DNA from: Eublepharis macularius
Taxonomy: Eukaryota; Chordata; Lepidosauria; Squamata; Eublepharidae
Length of the DNA stretch: 64,000 bases
Direction: 5' to 3'
Assembly (NCBI RefSeq): GCF_028583425.1
Contig: NC_072807.1
Coordinates: 31,191,001-31,255,000 of the forward strand
The position numbers were made by a program, and so were the translations under genes. Position 1 is the stretch's first letter; each line of letters begins with the position of its first letter. A model generated the notes under the pieces. That model saw only the letters and a list, made by a program, of their open reading frames with translations. It did no database searches and was not told the origin of the DNA. Shown piece after piece: positions 22,655 to 32,962 of the stretch.

Positions 22655-23230
22655 AAGGTTTATTACACTCACAACACCAGCCAAGTAACGTACAGATAAA
22701 AAGAGCAGTTTTTAAATACTTAAAATGGGTAAATACATAAAAGATAAAATCATATATATGTATATATATCTAACAGTAAAACTCACTCACTTCATTAATT
22801 CACTTCCCAGCAATTGACATTTCCTTTGTCAAATGATTCCGCTTTCTGAGTGCTATCACACAGAATTTTGCAACTGCGTAAGATACAGTTCTCTGGCTAT
22901 CCTCTAAAAGATATACCCGAAGGGTTTCAGGACTAAAAACCATATAATACTCTAATGGTTTAAATCTATAGAGTAGTGGGATAATTAATTGTATCCTTTC
23001 TTCTTGATAGAATTCACAGTGCAAAAGGATGTGTGTGATATTTTCAACCACTTTATTTGAACAGGGATAACAGCGCTGCTGCAAAGGCAGACGGGAGAAT
23101 TTCCCATACAAAACTGTAGAGGGGAATGCATCAAATTGTGCTCTAGAGAAGGCCCATCTACATCTTTCACTTGTAATGTCCGATATGGTGGGGATATGGT
23201 GTAACTCAGTCCTTTTTTAAAGCTCTTATA
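22655..23230 (-). mobile_element. 3' fragment of a non-LTR retrotransposon (LINE)
   Basis: Read on the minus strand it ends in ttgattgattgata after a typical AT-rich 3' end. Its frame has a Cys/His cluster (CYPCSNKVVENITHILLHCE, then FYQEER) of the kind found after the reverse transcriptase of several LINE clades. The 5' part is missing and the clade is not assigned. Confidence 0.6.
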
Positions 23231-23291
23231 GCTTAGAGGGAGCATCAGCAGATATGCTGTCTCACACCAGATTCCCAGAAAGAGACCATGC

Positions 23292-23473
23292 ACCCTGATG
23301 TAGGGTTGCCAACTCCAGGTCAGGAAATTCCTGGAGATTTGTGGGTGGGGCATGGGAGGGTGGGGTTTGGGATGCACCTTCAAAGCACCCATTTCCTCCA
23401 GGCTTTGCAGCCTGGAGATCACTTGTAATTCTGGGAGGTCTCCAAGTCCCACTTGGAGGTTGGCAGCCTTATC
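23292..23473 (-). mobile_element. MITE of the 'gggttgccagcctccagg' family
   Basis: Starts tagggttgccaactccagg and ends gaggttggcagcctta, with the body ccatttcctccaggc in reverse orientation. Confidence 0.6.
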
Positions 23474-23509
23474 CCAAAAGTAGTTGGCCTTCCAATTAAC
23501 CCATTGCTT

Positions 23510-23712
23510 TCTGTATCTAGTACATTTTTATCCGTCCTTTCCTCAAAGGTTGTCAGAGCAACATGCACAGCTTTTCCTTTTATCCTCACAACCCTGTCAG
23601 GCTGAGAGAGAGCGGCTGGCTAACCATCTGGCAAGCAAACTATGTGGCAGAGAGTGGATTTGAGCCAGGGTTCCTCGTCTGACACTCTAACCACTACACA
23701 ACGCTGGCTCTT
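23510..23712 (-). repeat. Sauria-type SINE
   Basis: Reversed copy: acatttttatccgtcctttc through gatttgagccagggttcctc and ctctaaccactacacaacgc. Confidence 0.75.
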
Positions 23713-23740
23713 CTCTTTCCCAAATTGTAGTTTCCTTATA

Positions 23741-23980
23741 ATAACATTCGATTTATATACCGCCCTTCAGGACAACTTAATGCCACACTCAGAGTGGTTT
23801 ACAAAGTGTGTTATTATTATCCTCACGACAATCACGCTGTGAGGTGGGTGGGGCTGAGAGAGCTCTGAGAGAGCTGTGACTGACCCAAGGTCACCCAGCT
23901 GGCTTCAAGTGGAGGAGTGGGAATCAAACCCGGCTCCCCAGATTAGAATCCCGCTGCTCTTAACCACTACTCCAAACTTA
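23741..23980 (-). repeat. Sauria-type SINE, nearly full length
   Basis: Reversed copy: cgatttatataccgcccttc, then gtgaggtgggtggggctgag and gaatcaaacccggctcccca. It sits next to the previous SINE in the same orientation but is of the other subfamily. Confidence 0.85.
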
Positions 23981-25814
23981 GTACTCCTGTCCTCTAAAGG
24001 TGTTCGAGCCCTGAAGGGTCCTTGGACAAGGAGTGTGAGAGAGCAATCTCCAGGCAAATTAGCTTTGATAGAAGAAACCTCCACACAGCCATTAAAGCCC
24101 ATTTGCATTGTTTCTTTTCAAGTTCCCAACTCCCATTCTATCTCACAATTGATAGATATCAGCCAGCCACCATATAATTATCTAACAGAAGAGAAAGTGA
24201 GTGTGCAGGAGAAGAATGAGGCTGGGGAGGTGTTCAGCTTTTAAGAAAGGAAAAGCTAGTTTGGAAGAAAACAATAGAAAAAGCATCAGGAGTCTTAAGG
24301 ACTCCAGTAACCAGGTGATGATCACATAAACTGTAGCCTCGATTTGCCTCAGGGCTATTCAGGGAAGGGAGAGGGCCTTTAACTCTTCAAGCTCCATTCA
24401 GTTTTGCTAATTGAAACCAGGCTTCCTGCATTCTTATTAGCATTTTCAAAAGTGAAACATATTTTTATAGGACCTGTTTTTTGTCCTTTAAACCACATAT
24501 AGCAGCCTAAGCTCCTTGGAGGAAAAGTGAGAAAAAAAGGCATGAGCAAGATTTTCAGCATCATGTGTGGTTTGGCCACCAATTAAGCAAGAAGGGGCGT
24601 AGTGCTCAAAGCCACCTGCCTAGAAATGAATCAGGTGGAGAATATTTGAGAGGACACAGGAAAGAACCTTGGGAAACACCAGAAGGCTTTTCTCTCTCTT
24701 CCCCTTCCTGGTTGAGAGAGGAATGTAGGCTCTTTCCTTTTTCTTCGTATCTATTCCAGGTTGTCATTCTCCTCCCCTGCTTTGCCTTTTGAGCGGCAGT
24801 CCAGACAAACCCCGTTTTTTCCATAAAGAAAAAAGCAAGTTAACATCATTCTTCTCCCCTTTTGCTGTTTGCAAATTATTTTTTAAGACCTGCGTTCCCT
24901 TTGAACGGGTCTAGTGTGTGCAAAGGTCCCCACGATCGGTTAAGCTGCTGCACAGCCAACAGATTGCAATTGCAACACACATCAATACATTCACAGGGTG
25001 GGTATGCCACATTAAAATCCCACTCCCCATGCAGCCGCCGTGGAGGGACTTTCCTACATATGCAATGCTCACGTGAAACAAGCCCTGTAATATCTTGCTT
25101 TGATTTAATTGGGTGGCTGCATGGGCTTCCCAAACCTCACGTTATCTGCAAAGATAAGGGCAAGGAAGGTGCTGGGCTATGATGCAACTGATCAGAGGGG
25201 AGTAGAGGGGAATGCAAAAGAAGGGAAACAGGTTTTTCACTTTCTCTCTGGGCAGGAAAGAGCTTGATGAAAAGCTGGGCTTTCCCCTGATTTGTAGCAT
25301 CACTGCTTTGCGTGTGGGAAATGCAGGCTAGTTTCTTTGTGAGAAGAGGCAGGGTGAGGGATGCTGCCGTTTATAACCCGATTCAGTTGCCTTGAGCAAT
25401 TGCTGGGCATTCCAACTGCCCAGGAAGCAAGCACTGATATTTCACAGAACTGAGATTTCATACATGAAGCCTCATCCTATGGGTGATGCCAAAGTACTGT
25501 GCCCCAGTTGTGGCAAAAATGAGGAAGGGCTGACGGAATGCAACAGGCAGTCTTTCTTGGGCATGGGATCAAAAATGGTAACCTTCCAAAAAGGTCCATG
25601 TAAGTTGTTCCTAGCCTGTTGGACGCCAAATACTTACTGGTTTACAAATCCCCCTCCATGCTATTCTAACTTGGGTGACCATGTTTGCTGCCACATAGCA
25701 ATGAATCTCTGAGGAGCTCTCTCTGCCACTATGAATGCAATGGCATTTGAAGGGCAATGGACTGTCTAAAAGGCGGTTCCCCCTGCACTTTTGTTGACTC
25801 AGACTTGTGGATGC

Positions 25815-26030
25815 CATTATCCCCACCATGATACAGAACGGCTTGTGTGTGTCAAGTCACGTCCAATTTATGGTGGCCCCAGAAAGGAGGTTTCAAGGCA
25901 AGAGATGCGGAGAGGTGGTTTGCCAATGCCTTTCTCTGCAGAGCCTTCCTTGGTGGTTGCCCATCCAAGTACCAACCCAGCTTAGCTTCCGAGATCTGAG
26001 AAGATCAGCTGTACTGTTCTGCCTTCCCTC
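25815..26030 (-). repeat. 5S-rRNA-derived SINE, diverged
   Basis: Reversed copy with caaggcaagagatgcggaga, ggtttgccaatgcctttctc, catccaagtaccaaccc and gcttagcttccgagatctga. Confidence 0.7.
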
Positions 26031-26761
26031 TGGAGGGCTGCAGCAAGGGGTGGGGGGAATTAAATAAATTGGTAAATGCTATATTGCTATAGAGCTGTAA
26101 CACTGTCATGATATAGCAATTACCAATTGTATTTTTGAAAGTCTTCCACAAAGGGGTGACAGGAGAAAAATGGCACTAATGTGGGAGACACCTTCAGAAA
26201 TGTGCTAGTTCCCACCTAGATGGTGTGCCAGCACACTTTGACTACATTCTTTCCCAAAAGACTGTACCAAACTAAGCTTGGGAATGATCACAGCAAAGCA
26301 GAGGGAAAACTAGAAAGTGGGCGATTAGGGGACAGGATCATGTGAACAGTCCAAAAAAACCAAAAAAACCCTTCTACCAAGCCAGAGCAAAAGTGTTATG
26401 TGGAAGCTTCTTAGGCGAGACCAACGACAAATATGGACAACCAGAAACCCAGTTAACAACCTGACACCTCTACAAAGGTTGCATCCACATCCTCCCCAAG
26501 AGAGTAATGCTTAATTCCACCTCCCACCCCCAATGAGAAAGACATGGGGCAGTTTCATCTTCTGATCTGGAATCTTGTTCATCAGGGTCTGTGGTCAAGA
26601 AACCCATGACGTGTTTCCTCCAATCTCCCCGCGAATGTTGTGTGTTCAGGGCTGAATTCTGCCAGTTACGACAACAGAGCTACGATGAACTTGGATTCCG
26701 ATTAAGCCTGGCTTTAGGGGCCAGTCAGACTAGCTATGCTTGGGAGATCCCCCCAACACAA

Positions 26762-26870
26762 AAGAGGCTGAGCTCAGTGGTAGAGTAGCAGCATTGCACG
26801 TTCCCAGCTTCAATCCCAGGCATTTTAAATGAAAGGATTGGTCCTTCTCAGAAATGCTACCAGTTACAGG
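26762..26870 (+). repeat. tRNA-SINE fragment, second type
   Basis: gctgagctcagtggtagagt then cttcaatcccaggca is the tRNA-like head; it degenerates after about 100 bp. Confidence 0.55.
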
Positions 26871-27174
26871 AAGGGCTTTTTCCTAGCAATGAAGTTAGGC
26901 TGCGCAGCCACTCCAAAAGGAATTTTTAGCCTGTCCCTAACCCAAGGTTCAGCTCGACTGTCCAGCAAATGCTGAACAAGGGCCAGCGGTATCAAAGCGG
27001 TGCATACCAAGCCCTTCAAAGCGAAGCAGCCCTTCCTGAGAAGGCAGAGTCTAAACATTTTCCACAGTTGAGCAGCTGCCCATTGCAAAGGAAAACAGTG
27101 CAAAAACTTGCGGCCAGAGCAGACTCCCAAGAGGGGGGAACCCAAAAAGGTTGCAGGAATCCTTTTGTGGGAGT

Positions 27175-27260
27175 TGCAGGATTTGAGTCCAGCGGCACTT
27201 TAGAGACCAAGAAGTTTTTCAGGGTATAAGCTTTCGAGAGTCAGAGCTTCCTTCTTAAGA
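27175..27260. mobile_element. Penelope-like tail fragment
   Basis: gagtccagcggcactttaga and ggtataagctttcgagagtc resemble the unit of the fold-back elements but without the facing arm. Confidence 0.45.
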
Positions 27261-27499
27261 CACAAGTAGGAATGGAGATCACCCTTAGAGTACGATCATG
27301 CTAATACATTAGGCTAGTGACGTGTTTGCACAAAAAGTTGGGCACCCTTTCAAGAGTCAGAGCCAAGGGTGGTCACCCTTAGAAATGGAGATCACTCTAA
27401 GGTGGGCCTTCCTCTAGTCTGCAGGAAGAGAATCCAACAGCTGCACAGGGGTGACTTGGTGCTGCGCCCTGTCCCGTGGGTGCTCATGGCCCCATCTAG

Positions 27500-27655
27500 A
27501 TGTAGAAAAGAGCAAGAGCCCAGTAGCACCTGTAAGACTAACGGAATTTGTGGTAGGGTATGAGCTTTCATGAGTCACAGCTCACTACTTCAGACAGGTG
27601 CTACTGGACTCTTGATCTTTTCTACAGCTACAGACAAACACAGCTACCCATCTTG
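27500..27655. mobile_element. Penelope-like fold-back element, diverged
   Basis: agcccagtagcacctgtaag at the left is answered by caggtgctactggactcttg at the right, with tatgagctttcatgagtcac between them and the tail cagacaaacacagctaccca. Confidence 0.5.
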
Positions 27656-27699
27656 ATCTACCATCCAGGTGTGTCACCTGGCTGCTACTTGATCCTTTT

Positions 27700-27775
27700 G
27701 ATGGAAATGCCAGGGGTTGAACTTGGTACCTTCTACATGCCAAGCAGGTGCTGTACTGCTCGGCTCCTCCCAATG
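27700..27775 (-). repeat. tRNA-SINE head fragment, second type
   Basis: Reversed tgccaggggttgaacttggt and ctacatgccaagcaggtgct. Confidence 0.5.
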
Positions 27776-28311
27776 GCCATCTGCGAAAAATTGCATTGCA
27801 GACACAATGAAGACTTCCAGCGTTAAAACCAAATGGTCAATGAAAGTAAGATTTGACAGGGAGGGTATTTGCTGATACCTATTTTTGCATTTTTTAGGGA
27901 TTACTATAATTGCATTCTTGTAGTACTTCCTCAGGCTATGAAGTTAACTCTGAACTAAATGGTAATTTTAGTTGTAATCTGCGTATCAGTTTATCCAGAG
28001 TAATTATGCCATATGTTAACCTGGCACTTTCCCGTTCAGCCAACAAGGATGTTTTGGGCAGCCTTTTTGTTTCTTCTTGCTTGGCACCAGACTATTTGGG
28101 CTTGTTTCCCCTCTGATCAAAAGAACTGTAGGTTCTTAAAAGGGCCTTCAGGCATCCAACATGTTGTGAGTGACTTTAACAATGCCATCCTAAGAGCATT
28201 AGATCCTTATAAACTCACTGGCTTCGGTGGACTTAAAAGTGCATAACAGTACCTGCTGAGAGTCATACTTCTGATCTCTCTCTGACTGCCTTTCTCAGCA
28301 AAACCATTTAC

Positions 28312-28540
28312 CTTGGCCAGTGTGAGGTAGTGGTTAAAACATTGGATGCAAATCTGGGAGGCTCCGGTTCAAATCTCCATTTTGCGATGGAAGCATGCTG
28401 GCTGATCTGGGGCCAGTTACGCTGTCTCATCATATACTACCTCACAGGGATGTTGTTGTGATATTAAAATGGAGAAGGAGAAAACAATGTTATAAACTGT
28501 TTGTTTCCCCGCTGGGGGACTGAACCACTGAACCACACAT
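28312..28540 (+). repeat. Sauria-type SINE
   Basis: gtgtgaggtagtggttaaaa, ggttcaaatctccattttgc, then cacagggatgttgttgtga and the 3' part. Confidence 0.65.
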
Positions 28541-28659
28541 AAATGACATCTTCTTGAACTGTATGGCTAGCCTGTCTATTACCCCCATGGCCAAAGATAC
28601 AGACCCAGAAGCTAACAGAAGCTGCACAGTTCTGACTCTGTGGCTCTGCTTTGCATCAC

Positions 28660-28830
28660 GCAGCACACACTACACACACACACAAACACACCACACATGC
28701 ACACATGCACACACATACCATTCAGAACACACACAACACATGGAGCACATGCCATATGCAACATGCAACACACCACACACACCAGCACACGCACACAAAA
28801 CATGCCATGCACGCCACACCCTTTGGACAA
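28660..28830 (+). repeat. Degenerate CA-rich simple repeat
   Basis: About 170 bp of CACA interspersed with TG and CC units. It produces His/Thr-rich open frames on the plus strand and Cys/Val-rich ones on the minus strand, none of them genes. Confidence 0.9.
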
Positions 28831-30089
28831 AAGAACCTGGAAGGATGTAGATGGAGGGTAAATATGTACCTATATTTATGTTGTGTGAATAAATCTGAAA
28901 TAACCATCAGGTATGAGTCACAAAGAGGTGCGTGCCTCTTTCCAAGTACTGAAACAAAAAGTGCACAGAGTCAATACATTCCTCCCCAGTTGTTGCATCT
29001 GATTTGTTGATCCAGTTGAATAGGTTTGGGGTGATGAAATTCAGTCTGTACTGTATATTATGCAAAATTCTACCCGTCAAATATTGCGCCCAGATTTTCT
29101 GATACTATTTTTTTAGCAGTGATCCTGTGAGGGATTTCCAGTTCCTGGCAATGACCAAGCAAGCACAAAAGAGGAGTTAATGTTCCTGACTACAGTGAAG
29201 GGTGGAAGAATTGGGATTTCCCAGTGAAAAGAGATTTAGTCACTCTGTTATGGGACCACACTTTTAAATAAAACTACTAATCCCTCCTCCAACATTACTG
29301 CTCACAGCGAAAAGATCTACATTCCCCCCAAATCTATCCTGCACAGCTTTACTTCATTTTGAATAAACACGCTTAGAACTGTGGTGTTCGATGTGTGCCC
29401 CAAAGTGGAACATGTGATGCGCTCTCACTTCACACTTTGGGCAATGATTCCCTACAACATCAGATCTCAAACTGGAGTTGAGATTCAAACATGGGTCACA
29501 ATTCTTTCAGAGGTGGGTCACGAAGCTTGGTGGGAGAAAGAGGAGGAGGAGGAAGGTGAGCTTGGAGAGGTGGTTCTGGGAGACTCAATGGCAAACCTGG
29601 GTTTGCTTCGGCATAATGTGCAAAGTGGCTGTGATATGCAGCCTGCAGCTTCTTAACATTATATAGTGATAATGGGTCCAAAAAGTTTGAGAACCACTGC
29701 CTACAGGGAAATACTGAAAGGGCAAAATGAATTCCAGAACAGTTAGTCGGCACATTCTAGCAAACCAGAACTCCAGAGCACATGTCCCCACATGTGTAAG
29801 AGAGTGTGTTTGCTTTGTGTACTCAACTAGGCCAAGAACAGCCATCTGGCACAGGTGTATCTGTCAAAACATCACTGCCAGGTAAGGCGCAAAGCAGTTC
29901 TCAGAGAGAACGAGCTATTGCGCAGATCAAAGGGAATTATCCCAAACATGACACCACCATGGAGTGCTCTACTTCTACTATTGGGGGTAGATGGAGCTAG
30001 GAAATTTTTTGGCAAAATCCTTCTCCAAGAAGCCTGCAATACTAATTAAGAGGGAAAGGGGGAAATGCTGACATAGCACAGAAACATGG

Positions 30090-30598
30090 TCATAGATCCA
30101 GAGGAGTTAGCCGTGTTAGTCTGTAGTAGCAAAATCAAAAAGAGTCCAGTAGCACCTTTAAGACTAACCAATTTTATTGTAGCATAAGCTTTCGAGAATC
30201 AAGTTCTCTTCGTCAGATGCCTGATCCAAACTGGGCAGATACAGAAGAGGAGGGGAGGAGAAAGAAGGGGACATATATCACAAGGGGACAGAATGCAATT
30301 AGCTTGGAAGCAATCAAAACATTCCTTTGGAATGTTTGCTTGGAAATGTGGAGGCAATCAAAACATTCCTTTGGAATGTTTGCTTGGAAATGTTTCCAAG
30401 CAAAGGAATGTTTTGATTGCCTCCACGCTAATTGCATTCTGTCCCCTTGTGATATATGTCCCCTTCTTTCTCCTCCCCTCCTCTTCTGTATCTTCCCAGT
30501 TTGGAGCAGGCATCTGACGAAGAGAACTTGATTCTCGAAAGCTTATGCTACAATAAAATTGGTTAGTCTTAAAGGTGCTACTGGACTCTTTTTGATTT
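30090..30598. mobile_element. Penelope-like fold-back element, copy 2 (509 bp)
   Basis: Perfect 13-bp target duplication CACAGAAACATGG at 30077-30089 and 30599-30611. Left and right arms are long inverted copies. The centre (30300-30430) also has two tandem copies of caatcaaaacattcctttgg. Each arm has a hammerhead-like core CTGACGA, a stem and GAAA. Confidence 0.75.
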
Positions 30599-30614
30599 CA
30601 CAGAAACATGGAAA

Positions 30615-30840
30615 GCAATCTTACGTCTGTTTACACAGAAGTAACTCCTACTCTGTTCAATGGGGTTTACTCCCAGGTAAAGGTGTACAGCTGCAGCCCC
30701 AGAAGCTGCTGGTTCTAATCCCAGCCTAAATAACTGGTCCCCCAGTGCAATCCTGAGCATGTGTAATCAGAAGTAAGTCTGATGAAGTTCAAGGGTACTT
30801 AATCCTTAGTAAGTGTGTTTAGGACTGCAACTTTAGGCAA
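30615..30840. repeat. Short lizard repeat pair
   Basis: gttcaatggggtttactccc near 30656, and cagtgcaatcctgagcatgt ... taagtgtgtttaggactgca near 30745-30825, are inverted copies of the same roughly 80-bp unit. Related pieces lie near 31775 and 60055. Confidence 0.45.
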
Positions 30841-31048
30841 ATCACTCTCTCTCCATTTCCAGTCTAGGGAATGCTAGCAAATGCCTCCCTTGTGGGGCTG
30901 TGGTAAGGATTATCGAAATAATATATATTAAGTGGTATAAATACCAAAAGAGCCAAGGAAATGTTACGTATTACTAAAATAGAACAAACCTTCACATACA
31001 GAAAAGTTCAGCACAGCTCTACTTCTAAGAATACATGGATTACAGAGA

Positions 31049-31258
31049 TCCAGAGGAGTTAGCTGTGTTAGTCTGTAGTTGCAAAATAATAAAGGGTCCA
31101 GTAGCACCTTTAAGATTAAGCAACTTTATTGTAGCATAACTTTCGAGAACCACAGCTCTCTTCGTCAGATGCATCAATAAAAAGAGCTGTGGTTCTTGAA
31201 AGTTTATGCTACAATAAAGTTGCTTAATCTTAAAGGTGCTACTGGACTCTACTATTTT
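31049..31258. mobile_element. Penelope-like fold-back element, copy 3 (210 bp)
   Basis: Perfect 12-bp duplication GGATTACAGAGA at 31037-31048 and 31259-31270. The arms meet at a short centre (gatgcatcaataaaaa). Confidence 0.72.
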
Positions 31259-31899
31259 GGATTACAGAGAAGATCTGAGGATCTCAAAGACCCAATCCAC
31301 ACACACAGCCCGATGAAGTGTCAGAGGCCTGAAGTCATAAAAGGAGGACTGTACTGCTGACAATGAGATCTTTTTCTTTTTGAAAACCTCTGCATATAAA
31401 TCTCCTTGCAAACAGGAAAACCGGCCAGCGAGGAGTGGGCTGGGTTAGACTCTTTCTCCCTGCTGGGCTTATTCTTCACCTGCGTGTCATGTTTCACGTG
31501 GGGGGAGAGAGAGGGAGCCCCACAAGAGGAGCCCCTTCCTCCTCCCGCCAGCCCGGAGCGAGGCAGCCCACCCGAGCCCCGCAGGGTCCGATCCGAGCAG
31601 ATCAGACGGGAGCGCGCGACCCAACTCCTGCCCTGCCCAGAAAGAGATGGCGAGCCGGAGGAAAAACAGCAACAACGAAGCGGCGTTTCCTGCGCTTGCC
31701 TTTGGAGGATGTTTTCTTTCCTCTCTGCGAGCAACACAGAAAGCCATCGCAAGCAGGTCTACTCAGCATCCTACTTGGGTCTATTTAGGATTGCACTGAA
31801 ACGCGGACGCTTCGCCTCCCCGCAGCCTCTCCGACCTGGAGAGCCCTGGGCTGTCCCCCGAGGGCGGTATCTGCCTCCGCGCCGGCTCCAAAAACTCAC

Positions 31900-32060
31900 C
31901 GCGACCGCGGCGGCGCGTCCTGCAGTGCCCCCGGCCGCCTGCCCAGCGCCTCCTCCGCCGTCTCCTGGGCTGCGGCTGCAACTGAGCCCAGCGCCGCCCG
32001 TCCCGTCGCAAGCGGGCCAGGGGGCCGGCGCGAGGGGCGGGGCCGGGCGCCTCATTTGCA
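31900..32060 (-). promoter_or_regulatory. Probable DUOX non-coding first exon and its promoter side
   Basis: In a GC-rich block a strong minus-strand donor GTGAGT occupies 31899-31894, so a non-coding exon would end at 31900. No long start-bearing minus frame resembling DUOX is present, which fits a 5'UTR exon splicing about 16 kb to 15588. Known DUOX genes have such an exon. The 5' end is a guess; no TATA box is visible on this strand. Confidence 0.5.
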
Positions 32061-32061
32061 T
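32054..32061 (+). promoter_or_regulatory. Octamer motif ATTTGCAT
   Basis: A perfect POU-factor octamer lies 18 bp upstream of the DUOXA TATA box, a spacing like that of octamer-driven promoters. Function is inferred from position only. Confidence 0.5.
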
Positions 32062-32079
32062 GGCACCTGCCCGCCGCCC

Positions 32080-32087
32080 TATAAGAA
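32080..32087 (+). promoter_or_regulatory. TATA box (TATAAGAA) of DUOXA
   Basis: TATAAG lies in the CpG island on the plus strand. It predicts a start near 32110 and a non-coding first exon about 32110-32165 ending in CAG before GTGAGT, which can splice to the acceptor at 34834. Confidence 0.6.
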
Positions 32088-32439
32088 GCCCGCCCGGCGC
32101 CCGGCGCCCCCAGCGCGCTCCCCGAGGCTCGACGGCGCTGCCCCGGACCTCTTTCCCTCCAGCAGGTGAGTGAGCGGTTGGTTGCTGCTCTCTGCCCGCG
32201 CAGGAGGGGGCGCCCTTGGGCCGTCCTCTGCGCGCTTTTCCGACGGCTGCGATGCTGGAGAACCCGGGCGGGTTACGGGCGTGCCTCTGAGTGAGTGCAG
32301 AGCGCTCCTGCCCCTTTGTAGACGGCAGGTCTAGTCCATAATTCCCGGCAGGCAGCCTTGTTAGGTCTCTAGCCGGGGAACAAAATTGGAGTCCGGGAGC
32401 AGCTTAAAGACCAACATCCCCCGTCAGACTGAGGTCTAG

Positions 32440-32590
32440 TTGAGTTTCAGGTGGGTAGCTGTGTTGGTCCCCAGTAGAGTCCGGTTGCACCTTAGAGAGC
32501 AACTAGATTTCCAGGGGATGAAAGCTCATATCCTGGAAATCTAGTTGGTCTTTAAGGTGCCGCTGGACCTGAGTCTTGCAGGTCTAGCTT
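32440..32590. mobile_element. Penelope-like fold-back fragment in DUOXA intron 1
   Basis: gtccggttgcaccttagaga and agcaactagatttccagggg face tcctggaaatctagttggtc and aaggtgccgctggacctgag. Lies about 300 bp into the first DUOXA intron. Confidence 0.55.
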
Positions 32591-32926
32591 TCTCCAGGAA
32601 AGGAAATCCTTTGTCAGAGGAAGGCTTCTATTCAGCTCTCTTCTTGTCTGCTCTGTCGCCTTCTTTTCCTCTTGCTGATGCTTTCATGGGGAGAGGGGCG
32701 ACTGGAGGGGAGGAGGCAAAACCCTGCGAGGACTGGAAGCGTGCCTGCCTTTTGTGGGATCCGCACACACCCCTCCTGCATTTTAACCCCAACTCTTAAT
32801 TTTTGTCTGGTTGCTTGGCAAAGCGGGTGGCGGTGCTTCATTCGCTTCTGCCCAGGAGCGCATCGTCCCGCTCTGTCCTTCCCGTTATTCTTTCCCGAAG
32901 AGCTTGGAAGCTGAGCTGGATCGGCT

Positions 32927-32962
32927 TTGGTAGTCTCCCACTTATAGACGGGAGACTACCAA
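32927..32962. repeat. Hairpin in DUOXA intron 1
   Basis: TTGGTAGTCTCCC (32927-32939) and its exact complement GGGAGACTACCAA (32950-32962) are separated by 10 nt. It lies in the GC-rich promoter-proximal part. Confidence 0.8.

Larger units (their letters stand above)
15589..31899 (-). other. DUOX first intron (about 16.3 kb)
   Basis: Between the proposed non-coding exon at the CpG island and the signal-peptide exon. Contains no exon-like sequence that I can support. Filled by SINEs, MITEs, fold-back elements, a LINE 3' fragment and simple repeats, listed separately. About half of it (for example 17.7-18.9, 21.2-22.2, 24.0-25.8 and 28.9-30.0 kb) shows nothing I recognise. Confidence 0.6.

Noticed and set aside
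28554-29010. His/Thr-rich and Cys/Val-rich frames
   Set aside because: Translations of a CA-rich simple repeat on both strands.
31406-32173. 255-codon plus-strand frame over the DUOX/DUOXA promoter
   Set aside because: A GC-rich shadow crossing the TATA box and the first splice donor, with no recognisable protein.
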